64,000 nt of DNA, taken from NCBI GenBank assembly GCA_018676675.1, contig JABHEG010000222.1, positions 1-64,000 of the forward strand, given 5' to 3'. This document shows positions 55,275 through 62,989 of this stretch, piece after piece. This stretch comes from Lentisphaerota bacterium. GTDB taxonomy: Bacteria > Verrucomicrobiota > Lentisphaeria > Oligosphaerales > JABHEG01. Within the stretch, counting starts at the first letter, position 1. Each line of letters starts with the position of its first letter. The notes under the pieces are model-generated. The model was given only the letters and a program-made list of their open reading frames with translations, was not told the origin of the DNA and did no database searches. The translations under genes were made by a program, and so were the position numbers.

Positions 55275-57776
55275 TCAGTCTGCCTCGTAATACACCCATC
55301 GTTTCGACATTTTCAGCTGGAAGGCTGTGATCACCAGCACGATCACAAACAGCACCCAGGCCATGGCTGACGCGTAGCCCATGTGACCGTAGCGAAACGC
55401 GTTATTGAACAGATGATAGACATAGAAGAGAGTCGAGTTATCGGGGCCGCCCTGGGTCATAATGAATGCCTGGCCGAAAATCTGGAACGTCCCGATCAAC
55501 CCCATAACCAGATTGAAGAAGATGTAAGGAGTAAGCTGTGGGATAGTGATGTGGCGAAACTTCTGCCAGCCGTTCGCCCCGTCCAGGCTGGCGGCTTCGT
55601 AGAGCTGTTCGCTGATGCCCTTCAGGCCTGCAAGCCAGATAATCATCCCGCCGCCAGCCCCCCACACGCCCATGAGAATGATCGCCGGCTTGCTCCACAC
55701 AGGCGACTGCAGCCACAGGGGGCCGGCCACCCCCAATGCCCCCAGACAGCGGTTGATCAACCCTCCGCGCGGGTTGAAGATCCAGATCCACAGGATGCTG
55801 GATGCAACCATAGGGACGATGGCCGGGAGGTAGAAAAACGTCCGCCACACGGCCATCCCTTTGATCTTGAGATTCAGTAACAGGGCGATCCCCAGACTGG
55901 CAGCCATGCCAACCGGCACGCCAATGACCATGAAAAGTGTGTTCCCCAACGCAATGGGGAACAGCTTGTCGCGACTGAAGAGCCAATGGTAGTTGTCAAC
56001 ACCCACGAAACGTGGCGGGTTGAGAATGTCATAGTCGCAGAAACTCATAAGTAGCGAGAAGAGCATTGGTCCCCCGCCGAAGATGATAAAACCGACGAGC
56101 CAGGGAGACACGCAAAACCACCCTCCTTTCCACTGCCGGCGGAAATAGCCTCCGCTGCTGCCCTCGAGAACGGCATCCGCTTTGGCCCCCTTCAGACGCA
56201 GCAGACGCCCCAACCGCCGACGCCACCCACGGTGAGTGTCAACGGCATAGACAACCACAGTCGTCACAACAAGCAGTGCTCCGTAGAACACGAAAAACCA
56301 CCCCCAGCGGATGGGCCGGCCTTCGGGCGGATGCAGAACACGATCCAGGTCTCGCTGAACAATGGCAGCCCCCTCATCCAGTGCTTCCTTGGGGGTCACC
56401 CGTTTGTAGAGTGCCGATTCCATCGCGGTCACCTGTCGATTCCAGAGCAACTGGCCCACAGGAGTCACAGGCCGGAACCTGGCGTCCGGCAGCAGGGCAT
56501 TGAACACTCGACAGCCATCCCCGATACTCTCCGGCACGTTGGGGTTGCTGTAGACATAGCGCTCGAAAAAGCGGTCGTTGAGTGCGGAGAGAGGGAGTTG
56601 CCGAGGGATGAAGAGACGCCCCTGCGCTTCGGCGACTTCCCGCTCGCTCTCCATCCAAACCGTAAAGGCGCGTTCACTGGTCATGAAGCGAATGAACTCC
56701 CACGCTGCCTCCTTGTGTTTCGCGGACGTCGGGATCGCGTAAGCCCAGCCGCCGTTCCAGGAGATGTGCGGGCGACCGGCATCCAGCTCACGCTTCGGCA
56801 TCGGCGGGGGCGCCACACCGAAATCCAGATTCCGTCCGTAAGCAGCCAGGAAAGGAAGCTGCCAGGACCCGTCTATTTTCATCGCTATCTTGCCTTGGAT
56901 GAACGGGTCCAGTTCCCCTCCCTGGAAACCCGCCTGAAAGGCCGTGACCTCAGCATAGCCCCCAATGCTGTCGTACACATCGACCATGTACTGCAGACCC
57001 TCAACCACCTTGGGGTCGTTGAGCGTGCACGTTGTGCCATCGGCGGACATGAAACGCCCCCCGGCCATCCAGCCGTACATGTAAAGCCAGCTGTTACCGA
57101 ACTGCGGAGCAAAGCCCACCCGCTCGAGTTTCCCGTCCGCATCATGCTTCGTGAGCTTAACCGTGTACTCGGCAAGCTCCTCCCAGGTCCGCGGCGGCTT
57201 GGGCTCTCCATTGTCATCCACCAGCCCGGCCTGCCGCAGGAGATCCTTGTTGTAGAGCAGGGCACGATCATCAACGCTGGTGGGGATCCCGTATATCTGC
57301 CCGTTGTAACGCGCCTCGTCCCAACACGAGCGATAGAAACGATCACCTGCGGGTGTGTCGTCACGCCCGGCCTCGACATCGCGGTCAATGAACGAGTCCA
57401 ACGGCGTGAAAGCCCCCCGGGCAGCCCACTCTGCGATGGCATAGCGATCAAACCAGATGACATCAGGCGGGGCGCCCCCAGCCACACTGATCAGGAAACG
57501 AGTCGGGTCCGCCACCTGGTTCTTGGCCGCGTTCTGCCCCGAGATTACCCGGTAGACCGGATGCGATGGGTCTCTGGCATGGACCTCTTCGCTGAGCCGC
57601 TCAAACTCGCGCACAGCATCCGCCATCGCTCCACTGACCGGTCCCCCCGGCCCCATATAGAGGATTTCCACCACGGCTGGATCGCTGACGTGCTCCCGCA
57701 ACTCGCGGTCCGGGTGCAACCAGCACAGGAACACAAGCGCCGCGACCAGGGCGGCAAAGGGTTTGATTCGTCGCAT
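55275..57776 (-). CDS. Solute-binding protein fused to MalF-like ABC permease
   Basis: An 833-residue protein. A membrane anchor (residues 4-20) is followed by a complete family 1 solute-binding protein (about 35-480) with PPDVIWFDRYAIAEWAARG, YGIPTSVDDRALLYNKDLL and WNGGWAYAIPTSAKHKEAAW. A membrane span (about 500-520), a basic cytosolic linker and a standard six-helix MalF-type permease (about 555-833) complete it, with EAA loop YEAASLDGANGWQKFRHITIP. One chain is both receptor and half of the channel. The partner permease is encoded 72 nt downstream. No ATPase is present, so a shared MsmX/MalK-type ATPase must come from elsewhere. ATG at 57776 follows CTGGAG and is preferred to the ATG at 57803. 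Confidence 0.88.
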   Translation of the reverse strand: MRRIKPFAALVAALVFLCWLHPDRELREHVSDPAVVEILYMGPGGPVSGAMADAVREFERLSEEVHARDPSHPVYRVISGQNAAKNQVADPTRFLISVAGGAPPDVIWFDRYAIAEWAARGAFTPLDSFIDRDVEAGRDDTPAGDRFYRSCWDEARYNGQIYGIPTSVDDRALLYNKDLLRQAGLVDDNGEPKPPRTWEELAEYTVKLTKHDADGKLERVGFAPQFGNSWLYMYGWMAGGRFMSADGTTCTLNDPKVVEGLQYMVDVYDSIGGYAEVTAFQAGFQGGELDPFIQGKIAMKIDGSWQLPFLAAYGRNLDFGVAPPPMPKRELDAGRPHISWNGGWAYAIPTSAKHKEAAWEFIRFMTSERAFTVWMESEREVAEAQGRLFIPRQLPLSALNDRFFERYVYSNPNVPESIGDGCRVFNALLPDARFRPVTPVGQLLWNRQVTAMESALYKRVTPKEALDEGAAIVQRDLDRVLHPPEGRPIRWGWFFVFYGALLVVTTVVVYAVDTHRGWRRRLGRLLRLKGAKADAVLEGSSGGYFRRQWKGGWFCVSPWLVGFIIFGGGPMLFSLLMSFCDYDILNPPRFVGVDNYHWLFSRDKLFPIALGNTLFMVIGVPVGMAASLGIALLLNLKIKGMAVWRTFFYLPAIVPMVASSILWIWIFNPRGGLINRCLGALGVAGPLWLQSPVWSKPAIILMGVWGAGGGMIIWLAGLKGISEQLYEAASLDGANGWQKFRHITIPQLTPYIFFNLVMGLIGTFQIFGQAFIMTQGGPDNSTLFYVYHLFNNAFRYGHMGYASAMAWVLFVIVLVITAFQLKMSKRWVYYEAD

Positions 57777-57811
57777 GCCGTTCTCCAGACTCCCGACCGA
57801 CATCGCTCGTC

Positions 57812-57958
57812 TGTAACGTCACCGTTCCTGGTAACGAAACTGTTGGTCGCGGACACACCATTGGAGGCGCCGCATCTCCGCATGCGGCCAGGCCGGTTAC
57901 AGAGAACCGGCTCCTCCATGCGCCTTGGTGAAAGCTACACACTCGGATATGAGCGGTA
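57812..57958. repeat. Repeat B, copy 2, in the gap 57777-58163
   Basis: From CACACCATTGGAGGCGCCGC (57855) on, this copies the element at 43535-43638, with two conserved GC-rich hairpins, and it begins with a variant of the TGTAACTTCACC module at 57812. The rest of the gap holds a promoter at 58067 and no further gene. Confidence 0.8.
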
Positions 57959-58066
57959 GAACAACTGGCGAACGCCAGGCTCCTCCGTGGCAACGTCGGT
58001 CTGCACCTCAGAATAGCTTCGGGAGAACGGCATACAAGCCCCGGGCGGACCATGGCCGATCGCAGA

Positions 58067-58095
58067 CTGGCACACACTCAGCCAAAGGCTATAAT
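58067..58095 (+). promoter_or_regulatory. Sigma-70-type promoter for the YiiX-like gene
   Basis: A perfect TATAAT at 58090-58095 lies 17 nt after CTGGCA (58067-58072), which matches four of six -35 positions. The ATG of the next gene is 69 nt downstream. Confidence 0.6.
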
Positions 58096-58163
58096 CAGAA
58101 ATGGGAGCAAGTAAGATGGTTGTGTGAACGACAGAATCGTGTGGAGATCATACCCTCGGAGGG

Positions 58164-59687
58164 ATGCGGCTGGTGAAAGCATCACTGTTCGGCAAAGCAG
58201 CGGCCGTGCCCGTGGCCGTCGTTGCGTCTCTGATCGGCTGGTTGGGCGGGAAGCCCACAGACGCCGACTACGCAGTTGCACTGTCTCCGGAACGAATTAC
58301 TGAACTGCACCAGCTCGTAGAACAAAGCCTGGTAGCTCGGACGACCACACTCAAGCTGGTCAGAGACCTGGCCCGGCGTCCCGACACGCCACTTACGGGC
58401 AGTGACCTGAATACCCTCAAGAGTGGCACACGCTACTACCTGGATCTCCGGGACCGGCTGTACGACCTGGCCAGGGCAGGAGAACCGCTCCTCACCATCA
58501 CCGATCGACAACTGGCCCGGCGCGGTCTGACATCCGCGGACCGTCTGCGGGGCATCATGCTCTCCCTGGGGGCTGCCTTGACCCTCTACGACAACTACCT
58601 CCTTGCGGCCATTGTGTTCGAGGAAGACCCACGACTGCGCAAACTTCTGAATGACCCGGACCAGGGATTCGATGTGGATGCCAACCAACTCGCCAGGGTG
58701 ACCCTGAGTGCCAACTCCCCACGCAAGCGTCACCGTTTGAGAAAGGCCATTCGCCGCTACGAAGAGGAGATGACGCGCCTCGAACAAACCCCTAGTACGC
58801 TTGCCCGAATGCAGCGTGAGCAGTCCTTCCGCTACCTTCACGCTCTCATCGAGGGGAGCCCATCCTACAGCTTCGTCAAGCGAAGGAAGATTGGTGAAAT
58901 AGTCCTCGCGAACTTCGAGTTCCTGGGACGCGTCGGGAAAGACATGCTGAAGGGCGCACGAGACGATGGGATCAACCTGGTCAGCATGGGGTTTGGGAAC
59001 ACGGTGGGGATGTACGAGGCGCGCAAGGGAAAGCTCTTCGCAGACGCAGACGTATGCACGCGTCTGTCTGCTCAGCTCCGCCCCTTGGATATCCTGCTGG
59101 AGAAGACGCCGTTCCGCCTGACCGACAGCTTCATCCCCGGCCACTTCGGACACGTGGCCATCTGGATCGGCTCAGAACGCGACCTGCGCGAGCTCGGACT
59201 CTGGGAACACCCAGCCGTCATCCCGCACCACGCCCTCATCCGGGAAGAAGGAACGCCGGGCGACAGCCATCGACCCCATCTGATCGTCGAAGCCCTTCGC
59301 AGCGGAGTTCAGCTCAGCACACTGCCTGACTTCCTGAACGTTGATGATGTCGCCATTCTCCGCCCCGTGGCTCTCGCTGACGACCGTGAGGCCATCCGCG
59401 AGTCAATCCTCCTTGCCCTCCGTCAAGTGGGCAAGGAATACGACTTCAACTTCGACGTCAACACCACCGAGAAGATCGTCTGTTCCGAACTGGTGTATGT
59501 GGCAATACCGGCCATCGCATGGCCTACGGAGAACACCCTCGGCCGGAGCACCATCAGCCCCGATCATGTTGCCCAGCTGGCCTGGCAGGAAGATCCCCTC
59601 CAGCTCGTCGTGCTTTACCACGACGGGAAGCGCATTCCGGAAGAGCGGCAGTTGGGTCTGATGAGATCACTGATGCAGACCCGATAA
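58164..59687 (+). CDS. YiiX/YebB-type cysteine peptidase-like protein
   Basis: A 507-residue protein anchored by an N-terminal hydrophobic segment (about 9-27). The first 300 residues are helical and of unknown type. The C-terminal domain (about 305-490) fits the YiiX/YebB branch of the NlpC/P60 superfamily: DILLEKTPFRLTDSFIPG then HFGHVAIWIG gives the His side, and YDFNFDVNTTEKIVCSELVY gives the conserved Cys, with the order His before Cys as expected for this permuted group. It may be an amidase or hydrolase acting on lipids or cell-wall peptides. Promoter evidence is at 58067-58095. Confidence 0.82.
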   Translation: MRLVKASLFGKAAAVPVAVVASLIGWLGGKPTDADYAVALSPERITELHQLVEQSLVARTTTLKLVRDLARRPDTPLTGSDLNTLKSGTRYYLDLRDRLYDLARAGEPLLTITDRQLARRGLTSADRLRGIMLSLGAALTLYDNYLLAAIVFEEDPRLRKLLNDPDQGFDVDANQLARVTLSANSPRKRHRLRKAIRRYEEEMTRLEQTPSTLARMQREQSFRYLHALIEGSPSYSFVKRRKIGEIVLANFEFLGRVGKDMLKGARDDGINLVSMGFGNTVGMYEARKGKLFADADVCTRLSAQLRPLDILLEKTPFRLTDSFIPGHFGHVAIWIGSERDLRELGLWEHPAVIPHHALIREEGTPGDSHRPHLIVEALRSGVQLSTLPDFLNVDDVAILRPVALADDREAIRESILLALRQVGKEYDFNFDVNTTEKIVCSELVYVAIPAIAWPTENTLGRSTISPDHVAQLAWQEDPLQLVVLYHDGKRIPEERQLGLMRSLMQTR

Positions 59688-59750
59688 GGCGGCTTCCCCT
59701 GGGGGCCCCGAGGACCAGCTCGGCATCTTTCTCTTCCCCTCTGTTCCCCC

Positions 59751-60566
59751 CTACTCTCCGAACATCGCTTTCAGTGTTGCCAACTCCCCAGACACGGTCT
59801 CACGCGGTCCCGCACCGTTCTGAGGATAGGACTCCAGAGCCACCCAGCCATCGTAGCCGCGGCGCAGCAGATCCTCTGCAACGGCTTGGTTCGGGATCAT
59901 CCCCGTGCCATAGACAGTACCCGAGTACCCCTTGGGCGACGCATCTGCGACGAAGTCCTTGAAGTGACAGTGACAGATGCGGTCGTACACACTGTCCAGC
60001 ACCTCATCTGCCCGTTCGCCGACGGCCTGGAAGTTGCCGGTATCGAAGACAAGCTTCACTGCGTTACCACTGGCCTGCATGATCTCCACACAATCGGCCG
60101 CTTTGCACACAAGGTCGGGCGACGGATCAAAGTCTTCGATTCCCAGCACGAGTCCACGCCCCGCTGCGTAGTCCGCATGCTCGCCCAACAACTCCGCCAT
60201 CATCTTGCGGCCGTCTGCAGGAGCCACGCTGCCGTCCAGTCTACTTCCGGCCACGTGAGCAATCTCCGCCCCCATCTCCCCGCACAGATCCAACCCTCGC
60301 CGCAGACCATCGACACGGTCCTGCCGCTCGGAGGCGCTCGTATACACGAGATTCACCATGACATCAATCACCGGCATGGAAATCTCGGCGTCACGCATGG
60401 CCGTCTGGTAGCGGCGGATAAGGGAGGGATCACTCAGAAAATCACGGTCGAACGCCTCAATGCCTTGAGCACCTGCATCCGCGAGAAGCTGGACCAATCC
60501 TTCGTGGGTGATGTCCCCGCGATCAATATGGCCGCGGTACATAAACGTCATCACTGCGTACTTCAT
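59751..60566 (-). CDS. Sugar phosphate isomerase/epimerase-like TIM barrel
   Basis: A 271-residue cytosolic protein, third member of the xylose-isomerase-like superfamily in the window. Metal-site segments are VLGIEDFDPSPD (Glu), VKLVFDTGNFQAVGE (Asp), CHCHFKDFVADASPKGY (His, Lys, Asp) and GYDGWVALESYPQNG (Glu). The His of the second site is replaced by Asn (DTGNF), as in several epimerase-like members. ATG at 60566 follows GGAAGGA and is preferred to an upstream start at 60608. Promoter at 60616-60644. Confidence 0.87.
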   Translation of the reverse strand: MKYAVMTFMYRGHIDRGDITHEGLVQLLADAGAQGIEAFDRDFLSDPSLIRRYQTAMRDAEISMPVIDVMVNLVYTSASERQDRVDGLRRGLDLCGEMGAEIAHVAGSRLDGSVAPADGRKMMAELLGEHADYAAGRGLVLGIEDFDPSPDLVCKAADCVEIMQASGNAVKLVFDTGNFQAVGERADEVLDSVYDRICHCHFKDFVADASPKGYSGTVYGTGMIPNQAVAEDLLRRGYDGWVALESYPQNGAGPRETVSGELATLKAMFGE

Positions 60567-60615
60567 GGTTGTCCTTCCACGGTAGTGGCATTCACATGGG
60601 CCATGCAACGGCCGG

Positions 60616-60644
60616 ATTACTGCCGTATCTCAAGCAACTGTCAA
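60616..60644 (-). promoter_or_regulatory. Sigma-70-type promoter for the isomerase-like gene
   Basis: On the minus strand, TTGACA (60644-60639, perfect -35) is followed after 17 nt by AGTAAT (60621-60616), four of six matches to TATAAT. The start codon is 50 nt downstream of the -10 element. Confidence 0.5.
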
Positions 60645-60912
60645 ATCGATTACACGAAGCGGAGCCATGCAGGCGGCGGCACATCCGCATCAACTACCGG
60701 GCAACGAATCACGACAGCTCTGCCGAACGGCCCGGCATTGATCTCCGACAGTATACCAAAGAACATCCAGCAGTCCACCGCTGCAGACGCCAAAGGACAA
60801 GCCTCGGGAGGGTCACGCCTCCGGACTCAGAAACCCCTGCGATCCCACGCCGTGCCAAAGAGTCTGATCGCCCTCGCGGGAAACCGCAATTCTGGGCACG
60901 AAGAGGCCATGT

Positions 60913-60941
60913 TTGACGGAGTTCGCCACACAAGCTAGAGT
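60913..60941 (+). promoter_or_regulatory. Sigma-70-type promoter for the VOC-family gene
   Basis: TTGACG (60913-60918), a 17-nt spacer and TAGAGT (60936-60941) lie just before the AGGAG ribosome site and the ATG at 60967, leaving a leader of about 20 nt. Confidence 0.5.
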
Positions 60942-60966
60942 CGGGTAACACTAGGAGAACTGTACA

Positions 60967-61380
60967 ATGGAAAGCTACGTTGAACACACCAACATCTCCG
61001 TGACCGATGTCGACAAGTCCATTCGCTTCTTCAGCACAGCCATGCCCGACCTCCGAGTCCGCCACGACTCTGGGCCCGGCCCAAAACGGTGGGTCCATCT
61101 CGGTACAGACGTCACCTACATCTCAATCAACCAGATGCCGCCCCCAGCCGAAGGAGAGTTCGAGTGTCACCGCCCGGGATATAACCATATCGGTTTCGTC
61201 GTCAGTGACGCCGATGTGTTGCGCGAACGGATGCTGGAAGCCGGCTATCAAGAGGGATTCGTCCCGGAACCCCACCCCCATCGCAAGCGCGTCTACTTCA
61301 TCGACAACGATGGCATGCAGTACGAATTCGTCCAGTACTACTCGGACGATGTCGCGGAGAAAAATGACTACGAGCTCTGA
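60967..61380 (+). CDS. VOC-family (glyoxalase-like) metalloprotein
   Basis: A 137-residue cytosolic protein made of the paired beta-alpha-beta-beta-beta units of the vicinal-oxygen-chelate fold. Candidate metal ligands are His7 (VEHTNISVTD), His in GYNHIGFVVSD and Glu in MQYEFVQYY, the usual positions. The family includes lyases, dioxygenases and epimerases; no more precise reaction can be read. AGGAG precedes the ATG. It begins a plus-strand group with the propeller and dipeptidase-like genes. Confidence 0.88.
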   Translation: MESYVEHTNISVTDVDKSIRFFSTAMPDLRVRHDSGPGPKRWVHLGTDVTYISINQMPPPAEGEFECHRPGYNHIGFVVSDADVLRERMLEAGYQEGFVPEPHPHRKRVYFIDNDGMQYEFVQYYSDDVAEKNDYEL

Positions 61381-61521
61381 GAGAACAGTCGCAGCCCGGA
61401 GCAAGCCCCCCAGCGCACAGCCTGAGGCAGGGGCGGAGGAAGACGGCACAATCGGCAAGCCATAGCCCAGCGCTGCGGAACGAGCGCGATCAATTATCGA
61501 TCTCAACTCGGAGAAACCACT

Positions 61522-62823
61522 ATGCCACTGACCGAACTTGAGCACACCAGCGAGATCGCCTTCGGGGCCTATGGGGGCGCGGAGCTCTTCTTCGCCGATA
61601 TCGACGGTGACGGGCAACTCGAGATCCTCGCTTACCAAGGCCCCGGTGTCTTCGGCACGCGGATCTTCCATGGTCTGCCGGCCGTTGCAGCACACTACCC
61701 CACGTCCACCTGCCTGTCCGCCTTCAAGAAGGATGGACGCCGCCTCTGGACGTTCGGTACGCCGAACGACCTGGGCACGCCCTACATATCCCATGCCCAC
61801 GAGTCATGCGTGGCCACCGGCGACGTGGACGGGGATGGTACAGTGGAAATAGCCTTGGCGGACGGCGATCGGGTCCTGCTTATCGACGGTCCCACCGGCG
61901 AACTCCGCAGGACGGCAATGCTGCCGGAAGACAATTTCTTCATCGTCCAGATCCTGGGTAGCCCCACCGCCCCCAACGAAGCAGCCGTGGTTGTCAAGAA
62001 CGGCGAAACAGGCTATGGAACGTGGAGCTACGGAGAGCCCGTGTTGGGCCTCAATGCCCGGATGGAACCAGCTTGGCCGGGGCAAGCCATCCCTGGCGGG
62101 GGCCACCACATCCTCGTCCTCGACACTGATCAGGATGGCCGCCCCGAGTACCTCACCGGTTACTGTATGGTCAAGCCATCGGGGGAATGGACCTGCATCG
62201 TGGACGCCGTTGCCCCCGCCTCGGTCAACGCCGGAACTGACCACGTTGACTACACCGACGTGCTCCACACTGAGGCAGGAGGCTTCGTCCTGGGCATCGC
62301 GGGATCGAGCCGAGCATACCTGGTCAATGACGAGGGGAAAACACTCTTCCATGCCCCGGACAAACATGTCCAGGGAAGCGCTCTGGGCAGGTTCCGCAAT
62401 GACTCCGACTACCAGCTGGCCATCTATAACGACGACGGACCGATGGTGCTCTATGAGCCGGACGGCAACGAGCTCTGGCGAGTCAGTACATCCGACCGAG
62501 AGTCATGGCCATTGGGCATGCCGGAGGCCGCGCAGGGGCACCGTTTCCATCGCAACCGGCCGATCATGACGCTGCCCACCGAACCGAACCACATCCTGTT
62601 CACCGACGGAGGCTGGCCCTGGGCGATGGACGGCGATGCGGGCCTGGCCGTGACCTTCGTCCCGCCTGCGGCATCCAGGCAACCGGAGATGGAGATCCAT
62701 CCACAGGCACGGGCCGACGACATGGGGTACGGCTTCGCCACCAAGATCGTCGACTGGAATGGTGACGGCAATCCCGAGGCCGTGATCTACGACCGTCGCT
62801 ACCTGTGGAGTTTCCCGCTCTGA
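61522..62823 (+). CDS. FG-GAP/VCBS-type beta-propeller protein without signal peptide
   Basis: A 433-residue protein with four or more calcium-type blades: FFADIDGDGQLEILAY, ATGDVDGDGTVEIALAD, LVLDTDQDGRPEYLTGY and IVDWNGDGNPEAVIYD. This repeat occurs in integrin-like proteins and in rhamnogalacturonan lyases of the PL11 type. The first 20 residues are hydrophilic, so it is probably cytosolic, which is unusual for a calcium propeller. GGAG lies 7 nt before the ATG. It is 141 nt after the VOC gene and 166 nt before the dipeptidase-like gene. Confidence 0.8.
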   Translation: MPLTELEHTSEIAFGAYGGAELFFADIDGDGQLEILAYQGPGVFGTRIFHGLPAVAAHYPTSTCLSAFKKDGRRLWTFGTPNDLGTPYISHAHESCVATGDVDGDGTVEIALADGDRVLLIDGPTGELRRTAMLPEDNFFIVQILGSPTAPNEAAVVVKNGETGYGTWSYGEPVLGLNARMEPAWPGQAIPGGGHHILVLDTDQDGRPEYLTGYCMVKPSGEWTCIVDAVAPASVNAGTDHVDYTDVLHTEAGGFVLGIAGSSRAYLVNDEGKTLFHAPDKHVQGSALGRFRNDSDYQLAIYNDDGPMVLYEPDGNELWRVSTSDRESWPLGMPEAAQGHRFHRNRPIMTLPTEPNHILFTDGGWPWAMDGDAGLAVTFVPPAASRQPEMEIHPQARADDMGYGFATKIVDWNGDGNPEAVIYDRRYLWSFPL

Positions 62824-62989
62824 TCCAGGTCACAGGACGCCTCTGTCGGGAGAAGTTGTGAATCTCACGGTCGATATACGTTGATCGCGCCGTACATTGT
62901 CTCGGCCCCCGCCCTCCTGGGGTTTCTGATGAGGGGCGGCATCCGACGTATTCGCTGCATGATCGGCGCAACGCAGTAGGGAGCGGCAC

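Larger units (their letters stand above)
60567..60966. other. Divergent intergenic region with two promoters
   Basis: This 400-nt gap separates the isomerase-like gene from the VOC gene and holds promoters for both directions near its two ends. The 270 nt between them contain no recognisable coding sequence or repeat. Confidence 0.5.
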
